From Pseudomonas ceruminis (GTDB lineage Bacteria; Pseudomonadota; Gammaproteobacteria; Pseudomonadales; Pseudomonadaceae): a stretch of 64,000 bases of DNA. Below the pieces are notes generated by a model. It was not told the DNA's origin and made no database searches. It was given only the letters and a program-made list of their open reading frames with translations. Below are positions 19,101 to 27,315 of the stretch, one piece after another (the stretch's first letter is position 1; each line of letters starts with the position of its first letter). The translations under genes were made by a program, and so were the position numbers. The stretch lies in NCBI RefSeq assembly GCF_021602025.1, contig NZ_BQHW01000006.1:186001-250000 (forward strand), in the 5' to 3' direction.

Positions 19101-19125
19101 CGGGCAAGCCCGCGAAGAGGCCGGG
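19101..19125. repeat. REP element abutting the RND permease stop codon
   Basis: Typical P. putida REP core (CGGGCAAGCCCGCGAAGAGGCC), ending at the base before the permease stop codon. It marks the junction between the MFS remnant and the efflux operon. Confidence 0.8.
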
Positions 19126-22100
19126 TCAGGCTGTTATAGGTTCCTTGGCGTTTGTCTTGTGCGCCAGCAAGGTGTAGATACAAGGCAGCACGAACAAGGT
19201 AAACAGCGTGCCAATCGACATCCCGGTGGCAATCACCGTACCGATGTCAAAACGGCTGACCGCCCCCGCTCCGGTCGCGAGAATCAGCGGCACCATGCCG
19301 AACACCATCGCCGCCGTGGTCATCAGCACCGGCCGCAGGCGAATGGCCGCCGCTTCCTCGATCGCCTCGCGCACGCTCAGGCCGCGTTCCTCACGCAACT
19401 GGTTGGCGAACTCGACGATGAGGATGCCGTGCTTGCTGATCAGCCCGATCAAGGTCACCAGCCCGACCTGGGTGTAGATGTTCATGCTCGATATACCCAG
19501 GAACAGCGGCAGCAGCGCCCCGCAGATCGACAACGGCACCGTCACCAGGATCACCAGCGGGTCGCGGAAGCTTTCAAATTGCGCTGCCAGCACCAGGAAG
19601 ATGATCGCCAGTGCCAGGCCGAAGGTAACCCACAGCGCGCTGCCTTCCTGAACGTACTGGCGGGCGACGCCGGCATAGTCGAAGGCGAAGCCTTCCGGGG
19701 CCTCTTCGCGGGCGATGTCCTGCACGGTCTTCAGCGCTTCGCCCAGGCTGACCATAGGCACGCCCTGGATGATCGCCGCGTTCAACTGCTGGAACTGGTT
19801 GAGCTGGCGCGGGCGGGCGCGGTCGGTGAGTGTTATCAGGCTCGACAGCGGCAACAGTTGGCCCTGGTCGTTCTTTACGTAGTAGTTGTTGAGCCAGCCG
19901 GGGTTGTCGCGGTACGGCCGCTCGACCTGGGCAATTACCTTGTAGCTGCGTCCTTCCAGGGTGAAGCGGTTGATTTCCGCCTCGCCCAGCAAGGTCGCCA
20001 GCGTGCCGCCCAAGGTGTCCATCGACACCCCCATTTGCGCCGCCTTGGCCCGGTCGATATCGACCACCACTTCGGGCTTGTCGAAGGCCAGGTCGATGTC
20101 GAGGAAGGCGAACTTGCCAGACGCCTGGGCGCGCGTCTTGATGCGCTGGGCCACCTCCAGCAGTGCCGGGTAGTCGCCAGCGGTATTGATCACGAACTGG
20201 AACGGCAGGCCCTCGCCGGTGCCGGGCAACGAGGGCAGGTTGAAGCCGAAAATCTGCAGGCCGCCGATTTCCTCAAGCTTGGCCTGCACCAGCGGCAGCA
20301 GCGCCATTTGGGTGCGGTCGCGCTCGTTCCAGGGCTTGAGCAAAAAACCACCAATGCCGCTCTGCACACCATTGAAACCATTGATCTGGAACGACGAGTA
20401 GTACTCGGGGAAGGTTTTGAACAGTGGTGTGAACTGGTCGGTGTAGGCGTTGAGGTAATCAAGGTTGGCCGGCTGCGGTGAGCTGCTGATCATGAAGATC
20501 ACCCCCTGGTCCTCGGCGGGCGCCAGTTCGTTCTGGGTAAACTTGAGCAGCACCGGGATCAGGCACAGCACGATCACGGCAAACACCAGCACCACCGGCC
20601 GACTGTCGAGGGTGGCGTGCAGCAGGCGCTGGTAGCGTACCTTCAGGCGTTCGAACAGCTGGTCAAGGCGATGGGCCAGGCCGCTGGGGTTCTGCTCCCG
20701 GCGCAGCAGCAGGGCGCACATCATCGGTGAAAGGGTGAGGGCCACGATGCCGGAAATGATCACCGCCCCGGCCAGGGTCAGGGCGAACTCCTTGAACAAG
20801 GCCCCTGTAAGCCCGGTGAGGAAGCCGATCGGCGCATAGACGGCAGCCAGAGTGATGGTCATCGACACCACCGGCATCGCGATTTCCCGAGCGCCCTCAA
20901 GGGCCGCGTCGAACGGCGACTTGCCTTCTTCCATGTGCCGGTGGATGTTCTCCACCACGACAATTGCATCGTCCACCACCAGGCCGATGGCCAGCACCAT
21001 GGCCAGCAGGGTCAGCAGGTTGAGCGAGTAGCCCATCATCTGCATGAAGAACAGCACGCCGATCATCGACAGGGGAATCGTCACCACCGGGATCAGTACC
21101 GAGCGCAGGGCACCGAGGAACAGGAACACCACCACGATGACGATCAGCACCGCTTCACCGAGGGTCTTGACCACTTCGTCGATGGAGGCCTGGATGAACA
21201 GGGTGGCGTCGTAGGCGATCGACACCTTGAGCGCTGAGGGCAGCTGGCTTTCCAGCTCGGGCATGATGCGCCGAACTTCCTTGATCACTTCCAGCGGGTT
21301 GGCTGCCGGGGTCGCCTTGATGCCGATATACACCGACGGGGTACCGTCGAACGAACTGACCGTGTCGTAGTTTTCTGCGCCCATCTCGACCCGCGCCACA
21401 TCGCCCAGCAGCACGCGGCTGTCGCCGCTGGTCTTGACCGGCAAGGCGGCGAAGGCCTCGGCCGATTTCAGCTCGGTACTGGCGTTGATACTGGTGACCA
21501 CGTACTCGCCCTTCACCTCACCGGCGGCAGACAGGAAGTTGTAGCGGCGTACCGCATTGGTCACGTCGGTGGCCGACAGGCCAAAGCCAGCCAGCTTCAC
21601 CGGGTCGATCCAGATACGCATGGCAAACACCTGGTTGCCGAGAATCTCCGCCTCGGCCATGCCTGGCAACGTGGCCAGCTTGGGCTGGATGACCCGCGAC
21701 AGGTAGTCGGTGATCTGCGGGTTGCTCATTTCCTTGCTGTAGAAGCTGAGGTACATCAGCGCCGAGGCATCGGCGGCTTCCTTGCTGAGCACCGGGTCTT
21801 CGGAGTTCTGGGGGAGTTTGTTGCGCACTTCGTTGGCCTTGGCCAGCAGCTCGGTGAACAACCGGTCGCTGTCGGCGCCGATGCGCGCGTAGATGGAGAT
21901 CACCGAGAAGTTCTGCCGACTCACCGAGGTCATGTAATCGATGCCTTCGGCACTGGCCAGGCTCTGCTGCAGCGGCTGGGTGATGTAGCCCTGAATGGTT
22001 TCGGCGTTCGCGCCAGGGTAGGCGGTGGTCACCGTGATCAGGGCGTTTTCCATTTGCGGGTATTGGCGAATCTGCAGCTTGCTCCAGGCCTGGAAGCCTA

Positions 22101-22170
22101 GCAGCAGGATCAGCAGGCTGACCACGCTGGCCAGTACCGGGCGGCGGATGAACGGGTCGGTGAACGCCAT
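19126..22170 (-). CDS. mexW: RND multidrug efflux permease, MexW-like
   Basis: 1014-residue HAE1-family inner-membrane proton antiporter with 12 membrane helices and two large periplasmic loops. It opens MAFTDPFIRRPVLASVVSLLILLLG. The proton-relay Asp-Asp pair is in helix 4 (AIGLVVDDAIVVVENIHRH), and the GxSxMxPMMCALLL and LISKHGILIVEFANQLREERG motifs are present. Order next to the imelysin cluster matches P. aeruginosa MexVW (PA4374-PA4375), which exports fluoroquinolones, tetracycline and chloramphenicol through OprM. The start is the ATG 13 bases after the adaptor stop. No outer-membrane channel is encoded here, so a shared one must serve. Confidence 0.93.
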   Translation of the reverse strand: MAFTDPFIRRPVLASVVSLLILLLGFQAWSKLQIRQYPQMENALITVTTAYPGANAETIQGYITQPLQQSLASAEGIDYMTSVSRQNFSVISIYARIGADSDRLFTELLAKANEVRNKLPQNSEDPVLSKEAADASALMYLSFYSKEMSNPQITDYLSRVIQPKLATLPGMAEAEILGNQVFAMRIWIDPVKLAGFGLSATDVTNAVRRYNFLSAAGEVKGEYVVTSINASTELKSAEAFAALPVKTSGDSRVLLGDVARVEMGAENYDTVSSFDGTPSVYIGIKATPAANPLEVIKEVRRIMPELESQLPSALKVSIAYDATLFIQASIDEVVKTLGEAVLIVIVVVFLFLGALRSVLIPVVTIPLSMIGVLFFMQMMGYSLNLLTLLAMVLAIGLVVDDAIVVVENIHRHMEEGKSPFDAALEGAREIAMPVVSMTITLAAVYAPIGFLTGLTGALFKEFALTLAGAVIISGIVALTLSPMMCALLLRREQNPSGLAHRLDQLFERLKVRYQRLLHATLDSRPVVLVFAVIVLCLIPVLLKFTQNELAPAEDQGVIFMISSSPQPANLDYLNAYTDQFTPLFKTFPEYYSSFQINGFNGVQSGIGGFLLKPWNERDRTQMALLPLVQAKLEEIGGLQIFGFNLPSLPGTGEGLPFQFVINTAGDYPALLEVAQRIKTRAQASGKFAFLDIDLAFDKPEVVVDIDRAKAAQMGVSMDTLGGTLATLLGEAEINRFTLEGRSYKVIAQVERPYRDNPGWLNNYYVKNDQGQLLPLSSLITLTDRARPRQLNQFQQLNAAIIQGVPMVSLGEALKTVQDIAREEAPEGFAFDYAGVARQYVQEGSALWVTFGLALAIIFLVLAAQFESFRDPLVILVTVPLSICGALLPLFLGISSMNIYTQVGLVTLIGLISKHGILIVEFANQLREERGLSVREAIEEAAAIRLRPVLMTTAAMVFGMVPLILATGAGAVSRFDIGTVIATGMSIGTLFTLFVLPCIYTLLAHKTNAKEPITA

Positions 22171-22183
22171 GCCAGCCTCCTGG

Positions 22184-23332
22184 TCAGTCTGCGCGCGGAG
22201 CGCTCTGTTCGGGTTTGAGTGCTGTGTCCTGGCCGAGGCGGATAGCGGCGCCGGGGGTCAGCTTGAGCTGCCCGGCGGTCACCACCTGCTCACCCGCCGT
22301 GAGCCCCTTGCTGATCACCACCACACCCGCGCGGCGTTCGCCGGTCTGCACGGTGCGTTGCTCGGCGCTGAGTTGCGGCTGGCCCTTGTCGTCCAGCATC
22401 GGGTTGCCGTCCTTGTCTTTGCGCGGTGTGGCGACATACACCGAGTTGCCATACAGCGTGTAGGTGATGGCGCTTTCCGGCACCACCACCCGTGCCTGTG
22501 GGTCGGGCAGCAAAATCAGCAAATTGGCGAACATGCCGGGCAGCAGCTTGCCGTCCGGGTTGGCCAAGGTGGCGCGTATCAGCAGGTTGCGCGTGCTCTC
22601 TTCGACCTTGGGGTTGATGGCGCTGAGGCTCGCGGGGAAGGTCTGGCCCGGGTAAGCGGCCACCTGCACCAGCACCTGCTGGCCGAGGCTCAGGTGCGGC
22701 AGGGCCTGTTCGGGCACATTGAAGTCGACGTAGAGGCTGGAAAGGTCCTGCAAGGTGGCGATCACCGTGCCTGCGGCCAAGTAGTCGCCGACATCCACCT
22801 GGCGGATGCCGATGGTGCCGCTGAACGGGGCGCTGATGCTTTTCTTGGTCTTGGACGCCTTGAGCTGGTCGACCACCGCCTGGTTACGCCGATATTGCGC
22901 GGTGAGGCGGTCATATTCACCGCGGGAGATGGCCGAGTCGCCCACCAGTTGGCTGCCACGGCCGAAATCGACCTTTGCCAGGCCCAGGTCGGCCTGGGCA
23001 GTCCCGAGCAGGGCCGATTCCTGGTCATCGTTGAGCTGCAGCAACAGTTGCCCCGCCTTGACTGGCTGGCCGGAGTCGAAGTGCAGGGATTTGACGGTGC
23101 CTTCCACCTCAAGGCTCAACTCGACGCCTTGCAGGGCCTTGAGGCTGCCCACAGCGGGCAGGCGCTCCTGCCACTGGCGTTCTTCGGCCACGGCTGCCGC
23201 CACGGTGATGGGGGGCTTGGGGGCAGTGAACATCTGGATCTGCTGGTAGATCGAGAAGGCCTTGTAGCCCGCCAGGGCCAGCACGATCAGCAGAACCACG
23301 GCCAACATGATAAGCATGCGGCGGCGCAGCAT
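22184..23332 (-). CDS. mexV: RND efflux periplasmic adaptor, MexV-like
   Basis: 382-residue membrane fusion protein. A single N-terminal membrane anchor (about residues 5-27, MLIMLAVVLLIVLALAGY) is followed by the lipoyl half-motif VEGTVKSLHFDSGQPVKAGQLLLQLN. A short alpha-hairpin (about 105-165) leads to the second half ISAPFSGTIGIRQVDVGDYLAAG, then the beta-barrel and membrane-proximal domain. Its job is to bridge the permease to an outer-membrane channel. The start is the ATG giving MLRRRMLIML, just ahead of the anchor. No lipobox Cys is present, so it is held by the helix rather than by lipid. Confidence 0.92.
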   Translation of the reverse strand: MLRRRMLIMLAVVLLIVLALAGYKAFSIYQQIQMFTAPKPPITVAAAVAEERQWQERLPAVGSLKALQGVELSLEVEGTVKSLHFDSGQPVKAGQLLLQLNDDQESALLGTAQADLGLAKVDFGRGSQLVGDSAISRGEYDRLTAQYRRNQAVVDQLKASKTKKSISAPFSGTIGIRQVDVGDYLAAGTVIATLQDLSSLYVDFNVPEQALPHLSLGQQVLVQVAAYPGQTFPASLSAINPKVEESTRNLLIRATLANPDGKLLPGMFANLLILLPDPQARVVVPESAITYTLYGNSVYVATPRKDKDGNPMLDDKGQPQLSAEQRTVQTGERRAGVVVISKGLTAGEQVVTAGQLKLTPGAAIRLGQDTALKPEQSAPRAD

Positions 23333-23456
23333 AGTCCAGTTCCTTGGATGCGTGGTTGTTATTGGTTTAGGCACGACAACGGGCGATCCTGCCCACGTGT
23401 GGTTGGGGAAGTATTGACTGTTTTTGCCAGGATGGGGAGATATTGGCGGGGAGGGC

Positions 23457-23525
23457 CCTGTTGCCGGCAAGCCCGCTCCCACAGGAATTGCGTGAACCTG
23501 TGGGAACCGGTTTGCTGGCGATGAG
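23457..23525. repeat. Paired, inverted REP elements
   Basis: One REP unit (23457-23485, containing CCGGCAAGCCCGCTCCCACAGG) is followed 11 bases later by an inverted unit (23497-23525, CCTGTGGGAACCGGTTTGCTGG). It lies between the DUF1513 gene stop and the efflux operon start. Confidence 0.8.
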
Positions 23526-23545
23526 CCGGTGCAGGCGGCCCGGTG

Positions 23546-24643
23546 TCAGGCCAAGTGCAGGTGGTTGTCCCAGAACCCGGAAGGCAGGTCCATCGGCTGG
23601 CCGACCAGCTCCTGCTTGCGGCAATCATAGTAGCGGCACCGCCCCTGCCCGGAGGTGACGACAAAGCCGTCTTTCACCGCGCCGACTCCCGCGCAATCAG
23701 GCATCGGTGCATCCAGCCGTACCGCGCCACTGTCCAGGTCCCAGACAAACAGGCGGTTGGCCCGTGGCGCGGTCAGTGCCACCAGGCGCAGGTCGCTATG
23801 GATGGCGACGCTGGCGGTGTACTGGGCCATCGCCTGCAGTTGGTGTTCCGGGACCGGAAAGGCGGTGAACCGCTCGCCTGGACGCTTGATCGCCAGCAAT
23901 TCGGCCGTTTCGTCAGCATCGCCCATGAACTGTTGGCAGGCGGCGATGGTGCCATCACTGCCCACCGCCAGGTGGCGCACACTGTTCATCGGCTGGGCCA
24001 ACGTTTCCTTGCTCAGCAAGGTCCCGTCGCGCTGCATCAGTACCAGGCTCGGCTCCATGGCATGGAGGTTCATCTCGACCCGGCTCTCAGCCTCGGTGCG
24101 GATGCCGCCGTTGGCCACGATCAGGGTCTCGCCATCCGGCAGCCAGGCCACCTCATGGGGGCCGATGCCGTGGGTCGGGATCTCGCCGGTGTGCACCAGG
24201 CGCTCGCCTTCGAAACGGTAGACACCCAGGACGCCACGCCCCGGGTCGGTGGTGTCGTTCTCGGTGGCATACAGCCATTCCCCGCCCTTGTGGATCACGG
24301 CGTGGCCATAGAAGTGCCGGTCCGGTTGCGACGTGACGGTCTGCAGCAGGCGCCCGTCGCGCAGGTCGACCAAGTAGCTTTCGGTGCCTGGGCGGCGTGC
24401 GACGAACACGGCGATCGGCAGTTCGGGGTGGTTGATGATCGCGTGGCAACGTTGCGCCACCTGGGTGCTGAACACCTGGGTGCCGTCCAGGCGAAACCCG
24501 ACCGCATAGTGCTTGCCGTCGCCATCGTCACGCGCCGACAGCAGCAGGGGTTCGCTACCTTTGTTGCGGAACAGGCTCCAGCCGCCCAGGGTCAGGGCGC
24601 TGAGCAATACGCTACCGAGTTTGAGGGCCTGGCGTCGCAGCAT
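23546..24643 (-). CDS. DUF1513 beta-propeller periplasmic protein
   Basis: 365 residues with an N-terminal export signal (MLRRQALKLGSVLLSALTLGG; an RR pair near the start hints at Tat export but the motif is incomplete). The remainder reads as repeated four-stranded blades, for example HAIINHPELPIAVFVARRPG, VIHKGGEWLYATENDT and ASVAIHSDLRLVALTAPR, consistent with a seven-bladed propeller. Function is unknown. It is the last gene of the imelysin/di-haem/imelysin cluster and starts two bases after the preceding stop, so it should work with those periplasmic proteins, probably in iron handling. Confidence 0.85.
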   Translation of the reverse strand: MLRRQALKLGSVLLSALTLGGWSLFRNKGSEPLLLSARDDGDGKHYAVGFRLDGTQVFSTQVAQRCHAIINHPELPIAVFVARRPGTESYLVDLRDGRLLQTVTSQPDRHFYGHAVIHKGGEWLYATENDTTDPGRGVLGVYRFEGERLVHTGEIPTHGIGPHEVAWLPDGETLIVANGGIRTEAESRVEMNLHAMEPSLVLMQRDGTLLSKETLAQPMNSVRHLAVGSDGTIAACQQFMGDADETAELLAIKRPGERFTAFPVPEHQLQAMAQYTASVAIHSDLRLVALTAPRANRLFVWDLDSGAVRLDAPMPDCAGVGAVKDGFVVTSGQGRCRYYDCRKQELVGQPMDLPSGFWDNHLHLA

Positions 24644-24645
24644 GA

Positions 24646-25710
24646 TCAGTCACCGTCGTTGGCATTGAAGCCCAGCTGAATGTTCAACGCCTTGGCCAGC
24701 TCGCCTTCATGCAAGCGGTGGACGACGTTGAGGCTGTCGTAGATCTGGTTGAGCGCCTGTTGGCCTGCGTCGTCGGCCAGCAGCTCGCCCAGGGTCTTCT
24801 GGTTGTCGGCCAGTAGCTTGAGGGCGGTAGCGTAGGCGTCGTCGATCTTCTGCGCCAGGGCTTTCTGGTCGCTGCCCAGCAGGCCGCGCAGGCCCTGGTT
24901 GTCTACCCCGACCCACACGGCCTGAGCGGCCTTGAGGCTGGCTTCCAGGCTTTTCAGGGAAGAATGGCTGCGCCAGGCTTCGGCCTGCAACGGCTGAGGG
25001 ATGCCTTTGCTCTGGCGGCCCATCGGCGCACCGAGCTTCTTCTTCAGGGTATCCAGGGCGGTCACCTGGGCGCGCAACAGGTCGGCGATGGCCTCGTGGG
25101 AGTCGGCATAACGCTGGTTAGGGAACTTGGTCATCTGCGAGAGCATGCCGTCGGTGCTGTTCCAGCCCTTGAGGATCTCTTCGGCCAGCGCCTTCTGGTG
25201 CTCACCAATAGCGACCAGCAACGGGCAGTAGCGCGCTTTCTGCTCGGCGGTGGCAATGTCCGGCTTGCTATCGAAGAGGATGTACTCGTAGGCCGACAGG
25301 CCACGTACCACGACACTGGCCTTGCCCAGGGCAGCGACATCGACCGGCTTGTCACCATTGACCAATTGCTCGACCTGGCGGCCGACCAGGTTCTTCTTGT
25401 CGGGCCAGAACTGCACTTGCCAGGCGCGGTTGCCTTCAGCCAGCGGGCCGACCAGCAGGGGTTGCAGCTCGGCCCAGGCTTTTTGCGCATTGAGGAAGTC
25501 GGCGCGTGCGGTTTCCAGGCTTTCCTTGCCTTCACAGTAGGCCAGGGCGCTGCTGGCCAGCTGACGGTCTGCTTCGACCCAGCGGCTGTAGGTCGGCAGG
25601 ATCACCTGCTTGGCGATGGCGGCCGAGGTCACGGCCTGCGGGTCCTGCGGTGAGCAGGCGCCGAGGGCGAGTGCGGCGAGGCTGGTGAACAACAGTTTGG
25701 GTCGGAACAT
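24646..25710 (-). CDS. Imelysin-family lipoprotein lacking the HxxE signature
   Basis: 354 residues with a lipoprotein signal (LAALALGACS, predicted lipid on the Cys). The mature part is a helical imelysin-like domain (about 35-340). Active imelysins carry GxHxxE; here the equivalent reads GLSAYEYILFD, where the His is Ser while the Glu is kept. The protein may thus bind metal differently or serve as a structural partner of the intact imelysin at the head of the cluster. It lies 19 bases after the di-haem gene and two bases before the DUF1513 gene, in one transcript. Confidence 0.87.
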   Translation of the reverse strand: MFRPKLLFTSLAALALGACSPQDPQAVTSAAIAKQVILPTYSRWVEADRQLASSALAYCEGKESLETARADFLNAQKAWAELQPLLVGPLAEGNRAWQVQFWPDKKNLVGRQVEQLVNGDKPVDVAALGKASVVVRGLSAYEYILFDSKPDIATAEQKARYCPLLVAIGEHQKALAEEILKGWNSTDGMLSQMTKFPNQRYADSHEAIADLLRAQVTALDTLKKKLGAPMGRQSKGIPQPLQAEAWRSHSSLKSLEASLKAAQAVWVGVDNQGLRGLLGSDQKALAQKIDDAYATALKLLADNQKTLGELLADDAGQQALNQIYDSLNVVHRLHEGELAKALNIQLGFNANDGD

Positions 25711-25729
25711 GCCCGGCTCCTTGCGCGTA

Positions 25730-27157
25730 TTAAAGTGAGTTCAGGAACGCCAGCAACGCGGCTCGCTGCTCGGCATTGAAGGTCAATACATGGTCGCGCG
25801 CGGCCTGGGCTTCGCCGCCGTGCCAGAGCACGGCTTCGAGCAGGTTGCGGGCGCGGCCGTCATGCAGGTACTGGGTGTGGCCGCTGACGGCTTCGGTCAG
25901 GCCGATGCCCCACAGGGGAGGGGTGCGCCAGTCCTGGCCGTTGGCGGCGAATTCGGTGCGCTCGTCAGCCAGACCTGGGCCCATGTCGTGCAGCAACAGG
26001 TCGCTGTAGGGGCGGATGACCTGCCCGGCCAGCTCCGGCTCGGCAGCATTGGCGGCGGTGGTGAACTGCGGGATGTGGCAGCCCTGGCAGCCGGCCTGGT
26101 AGAACAGGTTCTTGCCGGCCAAGACCTGCGGGGCGCCGACGTCGCGGCGCGCCGGTACACCCAGGTTGCGGGTGTAGAAGGTGACCAGGCGCAGGATGTT
26201 GTCGCTGACTTCCTTTTCACCGTCGGCGCCGTCGCCATTGGGCGCGGCAAGGCAGTCGAGCTGGGCTGGGGTGCAGTCGTCCTTGGGGTGCAGGGTACTG
26301 GTCAGGCCCATGTCACCGGCAAAGGCGTGCACGTTCTGCTGGTTGACGTTGGGCTGCCCGGCCTTCCAGCCGAAACGGCCGATTACCGTCTTGCCCTGGG
26401 CGTCGTCCCATACCCGGTTGGCTCGTCCGCGAATGCCATCGCGGTTGCGGTCGTCAGGGTCTTCATTGGCCAGGATGTCGGCCTCTGGAATGGCTTCGAG
26501 CAGGCCCAGGCCGATCATGGGCGGAGCCACCCGTGCCGAGAACCGGGTGTCGGGGTGCATCGGCCCGTAGCCCAGCTGAGTGATCTGCAGCGTCGGGCGC
26601 CGTAACTCGACCTGGTGGCCATCCTTGAAGGTGACGGTCTGCTGGTCATAGGTCACCCGCACCTTGCCTTCAGGGGCCACGCCGGGGATGGCCATGTCCT
26701 GCAACTGAGTACCGTAGACCGGTTCGGGCACCACGCCGATGCGCTCGATCTCCTTGGCCAAGTAGGGCTGGTCTGGAATCGACAGGCGCACCAGCATCGA
26801 TACCGCGTTGCTGTCACCGAGTTCTGGCGGATGGCCGCGGCCGTCACGGATGTGGCAGTTCTGGCACGCATTGGTGTTGAACAGCGGGCCGAGGCCGTCG
26901 CGCGCGGTGGTGGTGGAGGGGGCAATCACCCATGGGCTGCGGAAAAAGCTGTTGCCCACGGCAAAGTCCAGGCGCCGCTCGGGCGACAGGTTGGCCGAAG
27001 GCATGGAAAAGGCGTTGCGATCGCTGCGCTGGACAGTCGCCTGGCCACCCGACAGCGCTTCGCCCGGCTCGGCCTGAGTGAAACGCGGGGCGTCGTCACA
27101 GGCGGCGAGGGCGAGGGCCAGCAGCAGGGTAGGGAGTCTGAACAGCGACAAGGACAT
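25730..27157 (-). CDS. Di-haem oxidoreductase-family c-type cytochrome lipoprotein (DUF1111)
   Basis: 475 residues. A lipoprotein signal (LLLALALAACDD) is followed by two CxxCH haem c sites: CQNCH near residue 90 and CQGCH near residue 360. Met residues suited to axial ligation follow the second site (LLLHDMGPGLAD). The family is often labelled thiol oxidoreductase, but the activity is unproven; it resembles di-haem peroxidases in layout. Flanked by two imelysins, it may oxidise Fe(II) or pass electrons during periplasmic iron uptake. The role is inferred from context only. A terminator-like hairpin separates it from the upstream imelysin. Confidence 0.88.
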   Translation of the reverse strand: MSLSLFRLPTLLLALALAACDDAPRFTQAEPGEALSGGQATVQRSDRNAFSMPSANLSPERRLDFAVGNSFFRSPWVIAPSTTTARDGLGPLFNTNACQNCHIRDGRGHPPELGDSNAVSMLVRLSIPDQPYLAKEIERIGVVPEPVYGTQLQDMAIPGVAPEGKVRVTYDQQTVTFKDGHQVELRRPTLQITQLGYGPMHPDTRFSARVAPPMIGLGLLEAIPEADILANEDPDDRNRDGIRGRANRVWDDAQGKTVIGRFGWKAGQPNVNQQNVHAFAGDMGLTSTLHPKDDCTPAQLDCLAAPNGDGADGEKEVSDNILRLVTFYTRNLGVPARRDVGAPQVLAGKNLFYQAGCQGCHIPQFTTAANAAEPELAGQVIRPYSDLLLHDMGPGLADERTEFAANGQDWRTPPLWGIGLTEAVSGHTQYLHDGRARNLLEAVLWHGGEAQAARDHVLTFNAEQRAALLAFLNSL

Positions 27158-27264
27158 GCAAAATCCTGGGCGTGGGCGAAAAACCGGCGTGCAAGCTTAG
27201 CAGGCTGGGGGTGTTTGAATAAGAGCAATTTGCAATTGCCGGATGAAAATGTACCCGTCCCGAA

Positions 27265-27296
27265 CAGAAAAAAGGCGACCCGAAGGCCGCCTCTTT
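27265..27296 (-). terminator. Hairpin with T-run after the first imelysin gene
   Basis: On the minus strand GGCGGCC pairs with GGTCGCC around a short loop, followed by TTTTTT. Partial read-through would let the first imelysin be made in excess over the downstream genes. Confidence 0.7.
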
Positions 27297-27315
27297 CAGC
27301 ACCGCAACGGCGTGA

